DNA of 64,000 nt from CAZDBA01 sp965224765. GTDB lineage: Bacteria > Planctomycetota > Planctomycetia > Pirellulales > Pirellulaceae. Numbering within the stretch: position 1 is the stretch's first letter; every line of letters begins with the position of its first letter. The stretch spans positions 1-64,000 of the forward strand of contig CBDDAC010000019.1 in assembly GCA_965224765.1 (NCBI GenBank), in the 5' to 3' direction. The notes below the pieces were generated by a model. That model searched no databases. It saw only the letters and a program-made list of their open reading frames with translations, and was not told the origin of the DNA. Both the position numbers and the translations under genes were made by a program. Below, one piece after another: positions 46,072 to 53,813 of this stretch.

Positions 46072-46455
46072 CTAGACGCGTCAGCGAGGAACGAGCTGCT
46101 GGCCCTTTCATACGTCGGCCATGTTTCACGCGTGGCTTTGTTCACGCATAAGAACCTGGAAATTCTTCGCGCCAGAGGAAACCCATTTTCAGCGACAGCC
46201 GCGTTTTTAAGTGGTGATGGGGGAAGAACTGACGGAGCATGCCTGGAACTTGCCCCGCCGGACTTCTTGGGTGCCATGCTCCTCGCAACGCGTGGGCATG
46301 CCTAGAGAGCTCTATCTTGAGTTGCTCTTGAACGAACCTGCCAAAATTCGGCTCCTGCAACGTCCGGATGCACCGTTTTGAAAGCCATTGAGCTCACCGC
46401 ACTCCGCCTGCAGAGACGTAGCCGTCTAAAATCGGGAATCCAACTGGCCGACACT
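46072..46455. other. Intergenic region right of the insertion sequence
   Basis: No gene. It contains the right half of the interrupted palindrome (46072-46090) and a TGGGTGCCATG repeat (46268-46300). Short frames here overlap repeats or the complement of the beta-barrel gene and are not supported. Confidence 0.6.
46268..46300. repeat. Dispersed TGGGTGCCATG element, direct copy
   Basis: TGGGTGCCATGCTCC followed by TCGCAACGCGTGGGCATG. Nearly identical to the reverse complement of 19701-19731. Confidence 0.8.
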
Positions 46456-47307
46456 CTATCGGCGAAAGCGAAGACCGAACAAAAAGCTATTGTTTGTGTA
46501 TTCGAAATCGCCCAGCGAAACAGGGGTTGTTTGATCCGTGACCAGAACGTTTTGAGCGTTTAGGAAACGGTACTCGCCGAAGATATCGACACGTTGATTG
46601 ATGGCTCGCGAAACACCCGCGATTGCTTGGAATGCACCTGAGGAATCACTGACATCATAGGTCGTTCCTGCGGAAACGATTTCGCCATCGACAAAAATGA
46701 TTCCCACGCCCACGCCGCCATAGAAATTTGTGCAGCCAGGTTGCCGCTTGCTGAAATCGAAAAGGATGTTGACCATACCGGCGACACTGTCCAGTTCCCC
46801 TGTTGCAGGGTTCTGTGCGCTGGCAATGACGATTCCACCGGCGAAGTCTTCAACGAACCATTCTTCCGCATTGTGGTTTCGAAACGAGGTCTCCAGTTCG
46901 TAACGAACGTTGGGGTGAACTTGGCTCCCGATCGCCATTCCGAAAATGTAACCGTCATCGAAGCCACCTCGGTTTGCATCGATGGTGTTTTGTCCAATAT
47001 TTGCTTGCTTGAACGAGTCTATCCAGCTGCCGCCCCCAAAAACACTGATATAGGGACATTGGGAAAGTGCGTTACAGGACCGCGTGCCATTGGTGCCGTA
47101 ACAATCGCCATCGCATTTGTCGGAACCGCATTCTCCACAGCCGCCAATTGGCATATTGCCGTATACATTATCCATTGACAGGTAGTTGGAGCCGACGGGA
47201 AATGAGGAGGATGATTCGCCGTCACAATCACCACAGCTACACTGAGCGATTGCCAGCGTAGAGCAAAGTACGGTCAAAATAGCGGCAACAAGGAATTTAT
47301 GAACCAC
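46456..47307 (-). CDS. Outer-membrane beta-barrel protein with Cys-rich N-terminal domain
   Basis: A 283-residue exported protein. Signal peptide HKFLVAAILTVLCSTLAIAQ. A Cys-rich mature start follows: CSCGDCDGESS, then GGCGECGSDKCDGDCYG and RSCNALSQCPYISVFGGGSW. About residues 100-283 are an eight-strand-like barrel with alternating hydrophobic residues (YIFGMAIGSQVHPNVRYELE, FYGGVGVGIIFVDGEIV, RVDIFGEYRFLNAQ) ending SFLFGLRFRR, in which the last residues are aromatic-then-basic as in Omp-type barrels. Ten Cys before the barrel could bind metal or cross-link. The GTG/ATG at 47307 starts MVHKFLV. Not assigned to a named porin. Confidence 0.8.
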   Translation of the reverse strand: MVHKFLVAAILTVLCSTLAIAQCSCGDCDGESSSSFPVGSNYLSMDNVYGNMPIGGCGECGSDKCDGDCYGTNGTRSCNALSQCPYISVFGGGSWIDSFKQANIGQNTIDANRGGFDDGYIFGMAIGSQVHPNVRYELETSFRNHNAEEWFVEDFAGGIVIASAQNPATGELDSVAGMVNILFDFSKRQPGCTNFYGGVGVGIIFVDGEIVSAGTTYDVSDSSGAFQAIAGVSRAINQRVDIFGEYRFLNAQNVLVTDQTTPVSLGDFEYTNNSFLFGLRFRR

Positions 47308-47538
47308 GACTGGTCTCCAGACATCAAGGGTTATCTGACACGAGAAATTGCCAGAACAAATTTCTTCAGTAGCTTCGTCGCAATAGGGTTAAGTGGTTCA
47401 AACTGAATCAATCAAGCCATTCATTTTGCCATCTCAAGCCAAGAACGGTTGCATTTTGCCACGACCAATCGGTTCAGGTAGAGTTTAACGATTGTTTCAG
47501 TTTCTCATTCGCTAACCAATTTCGATGAACTCAAGTCT
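47308..47538. other. Divergent promoter region
   Basis: 231 bases between the beta-barrel gene (minus) and the aminotransferase (plus). No hairpin or clear promoter pair was identified. Confidence 0.35.
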
Positions 47539-48645
47539 ATGAACCTTCCTGATTTTCAGCTCGAACGCTTTTTTGCCAGGCATGAGTTTACCGCCAAATA
47601 CTTACTGTGTTCGTCAGATTGTGAGTCCATATCGATCGCCGACCTGCTGGCGATGGAAGACGGTGCTGCAGACCGGTTTCATAAGCTGGGTTTGGGCTAC
47701 ACCGAGTCCTTGGGCGCCCCATCCCTGCGAGCGGCGATCAGTGATATTTACCAGCATGCAGGTGCCGATGATGTGCTGGTGTTCGGTGGAGCTCAGGAGG
47801 CGATTTTTTTGTTTTCTTATGGATGCTTATGTCAGGACGATCATGTGATCGTTCATTCGCCTTGTTATCAATCCTTGTTCGAAGTTGCCAATCGAGTGGC
47901 TGGTAAAGTTGATTTGTGGCGTGCCGATCCGAAGCGGGATTGGAAGCTTGATCTCAAGCAGCTGGAATGCCTGATTCGCCCGGACACGCGAGCGATCATT
48001 ATCAATACGCCACATAATCCGACGGGGTATTTGATGAGTCATGCGGACTGGATGTCGCTTCACTCGTTTGCCGCAGATCGGGGGATTATTGTTTTCTGTG
48101 ATGAGGTTTATCGAGAATGTGAGTATGAATCACAGAATCGTTTGCCTGCGGGTTGCGATATGGCTGAGTCGGCCGTTTCACTTGGTGTGATGTCAAAGAC
48201 TTATGGTTTGGCGGGGTTGCGAATTGGTTGGGTCGCCACTCGAAATCAGGAAGTGTTATCACGACTGAAGTCTATGAAGGACTACACGACCATTTGTAAT
48301 AGTGCTCCGAGTGAGTTTTTGGCTGAGTTGGGGCTGCGCCATCGACAACAATTGGTTGATCGAAATTTGCAGATCATTGAGAAAAATCTTGGCTTGTTGG
48401 ATCATTTCTTCGATGAGTTCAATGACCTTTTTCGTTGGAAGCGCCCCTTGGCAGGCTCAATTGCCTTTCCCGAATTAATTCAACAAGATGTGGCTTCATT
48501 TTGCGAATCGGTGCTTGAAGGATGCGGTGTTTTGCTTGCCCCCGCCGCGATGTTTGACGTGCCTGGCAATCATTTTCGATTGGGATTTGGGCGTGCCGAT
48601 TTACAGTTGGGGCTTGAGGCGTTGGCTGATTTTCTTCGCCCCTGA
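47539..48645 (+). CDS. PLP-dependent aminotransferase, class I/II
   Basis: Fold-type I aminotransferase of 368 residues, role in amino acid metabolism likely but substrate unknown. Seen: YTESLGAPSLRAAISDIY, VFGGAQEAIFLFSYGCL, NTPHNPTGYLMSHADW (the Asn contacting PLP), VFCDEVYRECEYE (PLP Asp) and the Schiff-base Lys in GVMSKTYGLAGLRIGW. The C-terminal GNHFRLGFGRADLQLGL has the substrate Arg. Similar to MalY/PatB or HisC-like enzymes, but too few features to choose. ATG at 47539 with a weak ribosome site; a good fit with MNLPDFQLERF. Next to the rhomboid gene, same strand, 128 bases apart. Confidence 0.9.
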   Translation: MNLPDFQLERFFARHEFTAKYLLCSSDCESISIADLLAMEDGAADRFHKLGLGYTESLGAPSLRAAISDIYQHAGADDVLVFGGAQEAIFLFSYGCLCQDDHVIVHSPCYQSLFEVANRVAGKVDLWRADPKRDWKLDLKQLECLIRPDTRAIIINTPHNPTGYLMSHADWMSLHSFAADRGIIVFCDEVYRECEYESQNRLPAGCDMAESAVSLGVMSKTYGLAGLRIGWVATRNQEVLSRLKSMKDYTTICNSAPSEFLAELGLRHRQQLVDRNLQIIEKNLGLLDHFFDEFNDLFRWKRPLAGSIAFPELIQQDVASFCESVLEGCGVLLAPAAMFDVPGNHFRLGFGRADLQLGLEALADFLRP

Positions 48646-48772
48646 TTGAAGTACCTTTGGGGAATTGGCCTTGGGTAAGTTCGTTTGCCCAACCAGGTCA
48701 ACTCGATCGCCTTGCGCATTGAGGTTGTCGCAACTTACACTAGAATGCCTCGGACCTTTATTCGGATTTCAT

Positions 48773-50170
48773 ATGCTTATTCCAATCGGAACCGACGCGC
48801 CCATTTACCATTGGCCAATCGCCACTGGGATTCTTATTGTGGTGAATATCTGCGTTTTTATTATTCAGTGCGCGGTGGGGGAAGCGGACCGTCGGTCCTC
48901 AAATCATCAGCCGGTCGCGGCCAGGATTTCCGGTTCGAGTGCAATTCAAGATTTTGATCGACCTGGATTGGATTTGCCAGGGCGCGCGGAGGCCCAAGAA
49001 GAACCAGAGTTTGATTTTGACAATCGGGAGTTTGACCTTGAAGACCTCGAAGACGTTGAGGATTTGGAAGCGGAACTGAAACGGCAGATGTTCCAGGAGA
49101 ATAAGTCTTCAGGTTGGCGACCATTTGCCCTTTGGATCGGTAGTGGTATTCATCCGGTCCAATGGCTGACGTCGTTCTTTATGCATTTGGACGTGATGCA
49201 TTTGATCGGCAACATGATTTTTTTAGGATTGTTTGGTTTGGTCGTAGAAAGCCGAATGGGGAACTGGCAGTTCGCGGTCTATTACCTGGCCATTGGGATT
49301 TTCGATTCGATGGCGACGCAGGTGCTGACGCTTGGCGTACCGAGTGGTGGTCTTGCCTTAGGAGCGTCGGGAGCGATCTACGGAGTGATGGCAACCGCGA
49401 TGTTGTGGTGGCCGCGGTTCAATGTGATCTGTCTATTGATCCTTTGGTTCTATGTGTTTTTTCCGCGAATTCCGATCATGATTTTTGGCATCTGCTATGT
49501 CTTGATGGATCTGACAAGCGTCTTGTTTGGTGAGCGATTGGTTGACACCGGATTTCTGCATGTGGTTGGGGCGGCGGTGGGGGCAACTGCAGCGACAGTG
49601 TTGTGGTGGAAGGGCATCGTAAAAACGGATCACGAAGATTTTTTCTCAATCATGATGGAGGTGGCAGGGAAGGATCCACGTAAACGCAAACCTCGAAAAC
49701 TTTCTCCCAGGGAGCTGGCGGAAAAGGAAGAAAAGCAACGTCAAAAAGAAGGCTCCAAGCGTTTTCGGTTGGAGCAGATCTGGCGATCTGTTGATGCTCA
49801 TCTTGCGGCGGACAATCTGGACGCAGCGATTCTGATGGAGCGTCAGGCTCGACAGGTCGATTCAAAAGCGTCTTGGGATGAGCCCCGATTGCTAAGGTTG
49901 ATCGGCAAATTGCAAACTAAGAACGAGTGGGACAAGGTAGTTTTCTACTCCGAGTCGTATTTGAAAAAGTTCGAGTCTCGGGCTTTGACGATTCGGTTGA
50001 ATCTCGCGAAAGTGCTTTTACTACACAAACAGATGCCTCGCAAGACGCTCAAGGTCGTCAAACCTCTTGAAGGGGTTCAGCTTGACGCATCGCAATCGAA
50101 AACCTTTCAGCAGATCATTCTCAAAGCGAGGCAGTTGATCGATGCGGGAACTTTGGAGCCGGGAGACTGA
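48773..50170 (+). CDS. Rhomboid-family intramembrane serine protease with an acidic insertion
   Basis: Cleaves membrane proteins inside the bilayer. The core has PIATGILIVVNICVFIIQCA (TM1), FFMHLDVMHLIGNMIFLGLF (TM2), GLFGLVVESRMGNWQF, the catalytic Ser in GALGASG-like ALGASGAIYGVMATAML, and His in DTGFLHVVGAAVGAT. Between TM1 and TM2 is an unusual acidic soluble insertion (about 33-110) with EEPEFDFDNREFDLEDLEDV. A C-terminal soluble domain of about 160 residues (basic linker EEKQRQKEGSKRFRLEQIW, then TPR-like helices QARQVDSKASWDEPRLLRL) follows. Start ATG 48773; an upstream in-frame start at 48665 adds no conserved sequence. Confidence 0.92.
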   Translation: MLIPIGTDAPIYHWPIATGILIVVNICVFIIQCAVGEADRRSSNHQPVAARISGSSAIQDFDRPGLDLPGRAEAQEEPEFDFDNREFDLEDLEDVEDLEAELKRQMFQENKSSGWRPFALWIGSGIHPVQWLTSFFMHLDVMHLIGNMIFLGLFGLVVESRMGNWQFAVYYLAIGIFDSMATQVLTLGVPSGGLALGASGAIYGVMATAMLWWPRFNVICLLILWFYVFFPRIPIMIFGICYVLMDLTSVLFGERLVDTGFLHVVGAAVGATAATVLWWKGIVKTDHEDFFSIMMEVAGKDPRKRKPRKLSPRELAEKEEKQRQKEGSKRFRLEQIWRSVDAHLAADNLDAAILMERQARQVDSKASWDEPRLLRLIGKLQTKNEWDKVVFYSESYLKKFESRALTIRLNLAKVLLLHKQMPRKTLKVVKPLEGVQLDASQSKTFQQIILKARQLIDAGTLEPGD

Positions 50171-50264
50171 TTCAATTTTCTATCGTGATGAGGCGCCAAG
50201 TTATGCAGCATCGGGTTTGGCGGTATGCTGTTGGGGTTAAGTCTTCTGCTTTATCGAATGACCC

Positions 50265-51005
50265 ATGAAATTTCTTTTGACTAATGATGATGGCTGGGAT
50301 GCACCCGGGCTGGCTGCACTCGCCAAAGCGGCCCGAGAGTTTGGCGACGTCTGGATTGTTGCTCCAGCAACCCATATGTCTGGCATCAGTCACCAAGTGA
50401 CCTGGGAGCGTCCACTGCAGTTGTCTGAAAAATCGAAACAGTCGTTCTCTCTTGATGGAACGCCTGCCGATTGTGTTCGAATTGGAGTGTCGCAGTTGGA
50501 GATTGATTTCGACTGGGTGTTTTCTGGAGTCAATAATGGGGCCAACCTGGGGACTGATATTTATGTTTCGGGAACGGTGGCTGCCACGCGTGAGGCGGTG
50601 ATGCAAGGTCATCGCTCGATTGCCTTTTCGCAACATCGGCTTGATATTGCGGATCCTGATTTCGACTGGACGGTAGCCGAAGCTTTTGTGAAACGAATGA
50701 TTCCTTCATTCCTTGGGGCCGATGCTGCTCACGAGTGTCAGGCAGGCGTCAACGTGAATTTCCCGGACGTTTCCGTCTCGGAGGTCCAGCAGGTCTTAAT
50801 TGTCGATTGTGAGCTTGATCGAACACCCATGCAGCTGGAGTTCCAGAAGGAGGGAGTCGGCACGTTCGTTCCCTGTGCGGTCTACAACCAGCGTCAAAAT
50901 GCAGCCGGCCAGGATATCGCGGTGTGTTTTGGAGGAAGTGTTTCAGTAACACCGATTGATATGCAGGGATTTGGACAAAAAAAAGGCCTCATTCATCGAC
51001 AATGA
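50265..51005 (+). CDS. surE: 5'/3'-nucleotidase SurE
   Basis: Metal-dependent phosphatase of nucleoside monophosphates, linked to stationary-phase survival. 246 residues. Motifs: FLLTNDDGWDAPGLAALAKA (metal Asp pair), ATHMSGISHQVTWERPLQL, the metal Asn in FSGVNNGANLGTDIYVSG and a conserved ATREAVMQG. No further Asp at the C-terminus. The last codons (KKGLIHRQ) and TGA at 51003-51005 lie inside the hppA terminator hairpin, so the two genes overlap functionally at their 3' ends. Confidence 0.96.
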   Translation: MKFLLTNDDGWDAPGLAALAKAAREFGDVWIVAPATHMSGISHQVTWERPLQLSEKSKQSFSLDGTPADCVRIGVSQLEIDFDWVFSGVNNGANLGTDIYVSGTVAATREAVMQGHRSIAFSQHRLDIADPDFDWTVAEAFVKRMIPSFLGADAAHECQAGVNVNFPDVSVSEVQQVLIVDCELDRTPMQLEFQKEGVGTFVPCAVYNQRQNAAGQDIAVCFGGSVSVTPIDMQGFGQKKGLIHRQ

Positions 51006-51015
51006 ATGAGGCCTT
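50975..51015 (-). terminator. Intrinsic terminator of hppA inside the surE 3' end
   Basis: AAGGCCTCATTCAT (50983-50996) and ATGAATGAGGCCTT (51002-51015) form a 14-bp perfect stem with a five-base loop. On the minus strand it is followed by eight T (complement of 50977-50984). It starts 29 bases after the hppA stop. Confidence 0.92.
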
Positions 51016-51043
51016 GGTTGTAATTCGTTGAATCAGGATCGAC

Positions 51044-53461
51044 TTAGATCATTGAAGCGATAACCAGAGCAACAACGCTCATCAGCTTCAGTAAGATGTT
51101 CAGTGAAGGACCCGAAGTATCTTTGAATGGGTCACCCACGGTGTCGCCAACAACAGCTGCCTTGTGAGCCGTTGAGCCCTTCGTCAGTTTCGTACCATCT
51201 TTGGTGGTGTATCCTTCTTCGATCATCTTTTTAGCGTTGTCCCAGGCACCACCAGCATTCGACTGGAATAGAGCCATCAAAACGCCGCAGACGGTAACAC
51301 CGGCAAGTAAACCACCCAGCATCATGGCGTTCAGCGGAGCTTCGAGACCACAGTACTTTGGCAAAAATCCAAAGGCGACCGGAACTAGAACGGCAACCAG
51401 GCCAGGAACAATCATTTCGCGGATCGAAGCTCGAGTTGAGATCGCTACGCATTTGCCATACTCGGCCTTGCCATCGCCGGCGTCAAATGTTTCCTGATCC
51501 GCTTTGGACCAATCTTCGAACTCTTTTCCTTCGTTCTTGTTCATGACATTTAAAGCAGCTTTGAGCTCTGGAATGTCTCTGAATTGACGTCGTACTTCCT
51601 GAATCATGGCCATTGCCGCACGTCCAACTGCGTTCATCGACATCGCCGAGAACAAGAACGGTAGCATGGCTCCAACAAAGAGCGACGCCATCACGAATGG
51701 ATTGGTGATGTCAATGCCAACAAGTTGCACGTCGTGTGTCAGGTTGTAGGTCGCCATGAATGCCGCGAACAAAGCCAGTGCAGTCAACGCTGCCGAACCA
51801 ATGGCAAAGCCTTTTCCGATCGCAGCCGTCGTATTGCCAACTGCGTCAAGTTTGTCCGTTCGTTCGCGAACTTCTGCAGGCAAATCAGCCATCTCAGCAA
51901 TACCGCCAGCGTTGTCCGAGATAGGGCCGTAAGCATCAACAGCAAGTTGAATACCCGTGTTGGAAAGCATTCCAACCGCCGCAATCGCGATTCCATAAAG
52001 GCCTGCAAATTGAAATGCAGCAATAATCGCAGCAGCAATAACAATGATTGGCAAAGCGGTCGACATCATGCCGACGCCTAGACCGGCAATGATATTGGTT
52101 GCCGCACCTGTCTGCGATTGTTCAACAATGGACCTTACCGGCCTTGTACCGGTACCGGTGTAGAATTCGGTGATCTTGCCAATCAACAATCCAGCGGCCA
52201 AACCAAATAGAATCGCAAAGAACACGCCATTGCTTGTAATGATTCTTTCAGTTTCCAATCCTGGATACATTACCCATTCAGTAGGCATCATCCATTTGAT
52301 GATTCCGTAAGTAATCACAAGCAAAACGATGGCTGATCCAAACTCACCGATATTTAGTGCATGGTGAGGGTTTCCGCCTTCTTTCACTTTTACAAAGAAG
52401 GTTCCGCCGATCGAGGTCAGGATTCCAATGCCGGCCAGCACGAGTGGCAAGATGATGGCTGAGAGGCCGCCAAAGGCATCTCCATCGGCTCCGCTGAATT
52501 CAGCCAAGCCATAGAATGCGGTTCCCAGAACCATCGTTCCGATGATCGAACCGACATAAGATTCAAAAAGGTCAGCACCCATTCCTGCAACATCGCCCAC
52601 GTTGTCGCCGACGTTGTCTGCAATCGTGGCTGGATTCAGTGGGTGATCTTCTGGAATTCCCGCTTCGACCTTACCGACCAAGTCAGCACCGACGTCAGCA
52701 GCTTTGGTGTAGATACCACCGCCAACGCGAGCAAACAAAGCAATCGACGAGGCTCCAAAGGAGAAGCCTGTCAAAACCGTAATCGTGCGAGTGATGTTTT
52801 CACGTGAGTCCAAGCCGAACATGGTCCCAAACACAATGAATAGAATACTCAGTCCGAGTACGCCCAGTCCGACAACTCCCATTCCCATGACCGAACCACC
52901 TGCAAACGCAACTTCGAGAGCTTTGCCGAGGCTCGTGCGAGCAGCATTTGTGGTCCGAACGTTCGCCTTGGTAGCAACTCGCATTCCAATGAAACCAGCA
53001 AGGGCAGAGCAAATCGCACCCAAGCCAAAGGACATCGCAATTAGCGGTGATGAGAGTTCGCCTTGCATTTTTCCTGCATAGGCAAGCAATGCAGCGACGG
53101 CAACGACAAAAATGAAGAGAACCGAATACTCTGCTTTTAGGAAGGACATCGCACCATCGGAGATGTTTTTGGCGATTCGTTCCATTTTTTCGGTGCCGGC
53201 TTCCTGTTGAGCCACCCAACTAGATTTCCAGAACGTGAAAGCAAGTCCAATCAATCCAAAAACTGGGATCACGTAGAGAATCCAAGGAATCGACCCGGAA
53301 CTATCTGAAGTTGTGTCCGAGGAGGTTGCTCCCGCGGGTGCGGCAATGGGTTCGCCATCCTGCAATCCGAACGCCTCCGGCGAAAAAGCCAAAATCATGA
53401 AAGCAAATAATACGACCGGCAGAATGCCAGCCACCGAACGACAACAAAATAGTCGCGACAT
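51044..53461 (-). CDS. hppA: Membrane-bound K+-dependent pyrophosphatase, H+ or Na+ pump
   Basis: Couples pyrophosphate hydrolysis to ion transport across the membrane. 805 residues, about 16 transmembrane helices. Signature: GGGIYTKAADVGADLVGKVE, EDHPLNPATIADNVGDNVGD, VAGMGADLFESYVGSI and DNAGGIAEMADLPAEVRERT. In the family, Ala in GNTTAAIGKGFAIG marks the K+-dependent type (Lys marks the independent type), and this gene has Ala. The N-terminus is extended by a signal-like leader (AGILPVVLFAFMILAFSPEA) followed by a Ser/Thr linker, seen in planctomycete homologues. The strong terminator at 50975 follows. Gap of 352 bases upstream to the divergent TPR gene. Confidence 0.97.
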   Translation of the reverse strand: MSRLFCCRSVAGILPVVLFAFMILAFSPEAFGLQDGEPIAAPAGATSSDTTSDSSGSIPWILYVIPVFGLIGLAFTFWKSSWVAQQEAGTEKMERIAKNISDGAMSFLKAEYSVLFIFVVAVAALLAYAGKMQGELSSPLIAMSFGLGAICSALAGFIGMRVATKANVRTTNAARTSLGKALEVAFAGGSVMGMGVVGLGVLGLSILFIVFGTMFGLDSRENITRTITVLTGFSFGASSIALFARVGGGIYTKAADVGADLVGKVEAGIPEDHPLNPATIADNVGDNVGDVAGMGADLFESYVGSIIGTMVLGTAFYGLAEFSGADGDAFGGLSAIILPLVLAGIGILTSIGGTFFVKVKEGGNPHHALNIGEFGSAIVLLVITYGIIKWMMPTEWVMYPGLETERIITSNGVFFAILFGLAAGLLIGKITEFYTGTGTRPVRSIVEQSQTGAATNIIAGLGVGMMSTALPIIVIAAAIIAAFQFAGLYGIAIAAVGMLSNTGIQLAVDAYGPISDNAGGIAEMADLPAEVRERTDKLDAVGNTTAAIGKGFAIGSAALTALALFAAFMATYNLTHDVQLVGIDITNPFVMASLFVGAMLPFLFSAMSMNAVGRAAMAMIQEVRRQFRDIPELKAALNVMNKNEGKEFEDWSKADQETFDAGDGKAEYGKCVAISTRASIREMIVPGLVAVLVPVAFGFLPKYCGLEAPLNAMMLGGLLAGVTVCGVLMALFQSNAGGAWDNAKKMIEEGYTTKDGTKLTKGSTAHKAAVVGDTVGDPFKDTSGPSLNILLKLMSVVALVIASMI

Positions 53462-53813
53462 TTTTTGTCTACCTTAAAGGGGGGCGCAAAGTATGGGAAT
53501 CAACCAAAAGAAGTTTGAGTGAGTTTTGAATAAGATCGCGCATGACGAGCGTTTTGTACATGCTCAATTCCAGAAACACCAATAAAAATCGGCGATTGAA
53601 ACTCCTTTTCGATCGGTTCTGCCCGTCCGAAAGTCGTAATCTGTCACCTGTTTAGCTTATCAACGCCAAAAGTGGTTTCTAATTGCGTCAGATTGTCGCA
53701 GCTTTTTAGGATTTAGCGATATTCCCAATGGCTTGAATTTCTTAAAATTGGGCAACTAGAAACCGTCCGCGTAACAGACCAACTGGCTGATTACGTTAAT
53801 TTAGGGAGAATCC
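53462..53813. other. Divergent intergenic region, hppA/TPR gene
   Basis: No gene. The end carries AGGGAG at 53801-53806, a good ribosome site for the TPR gene. TTGAATTTCTTAAAATTGGGC around 53,735 is AT-rich, and one of its boxes could be a promoter. Confidence 0.4.
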
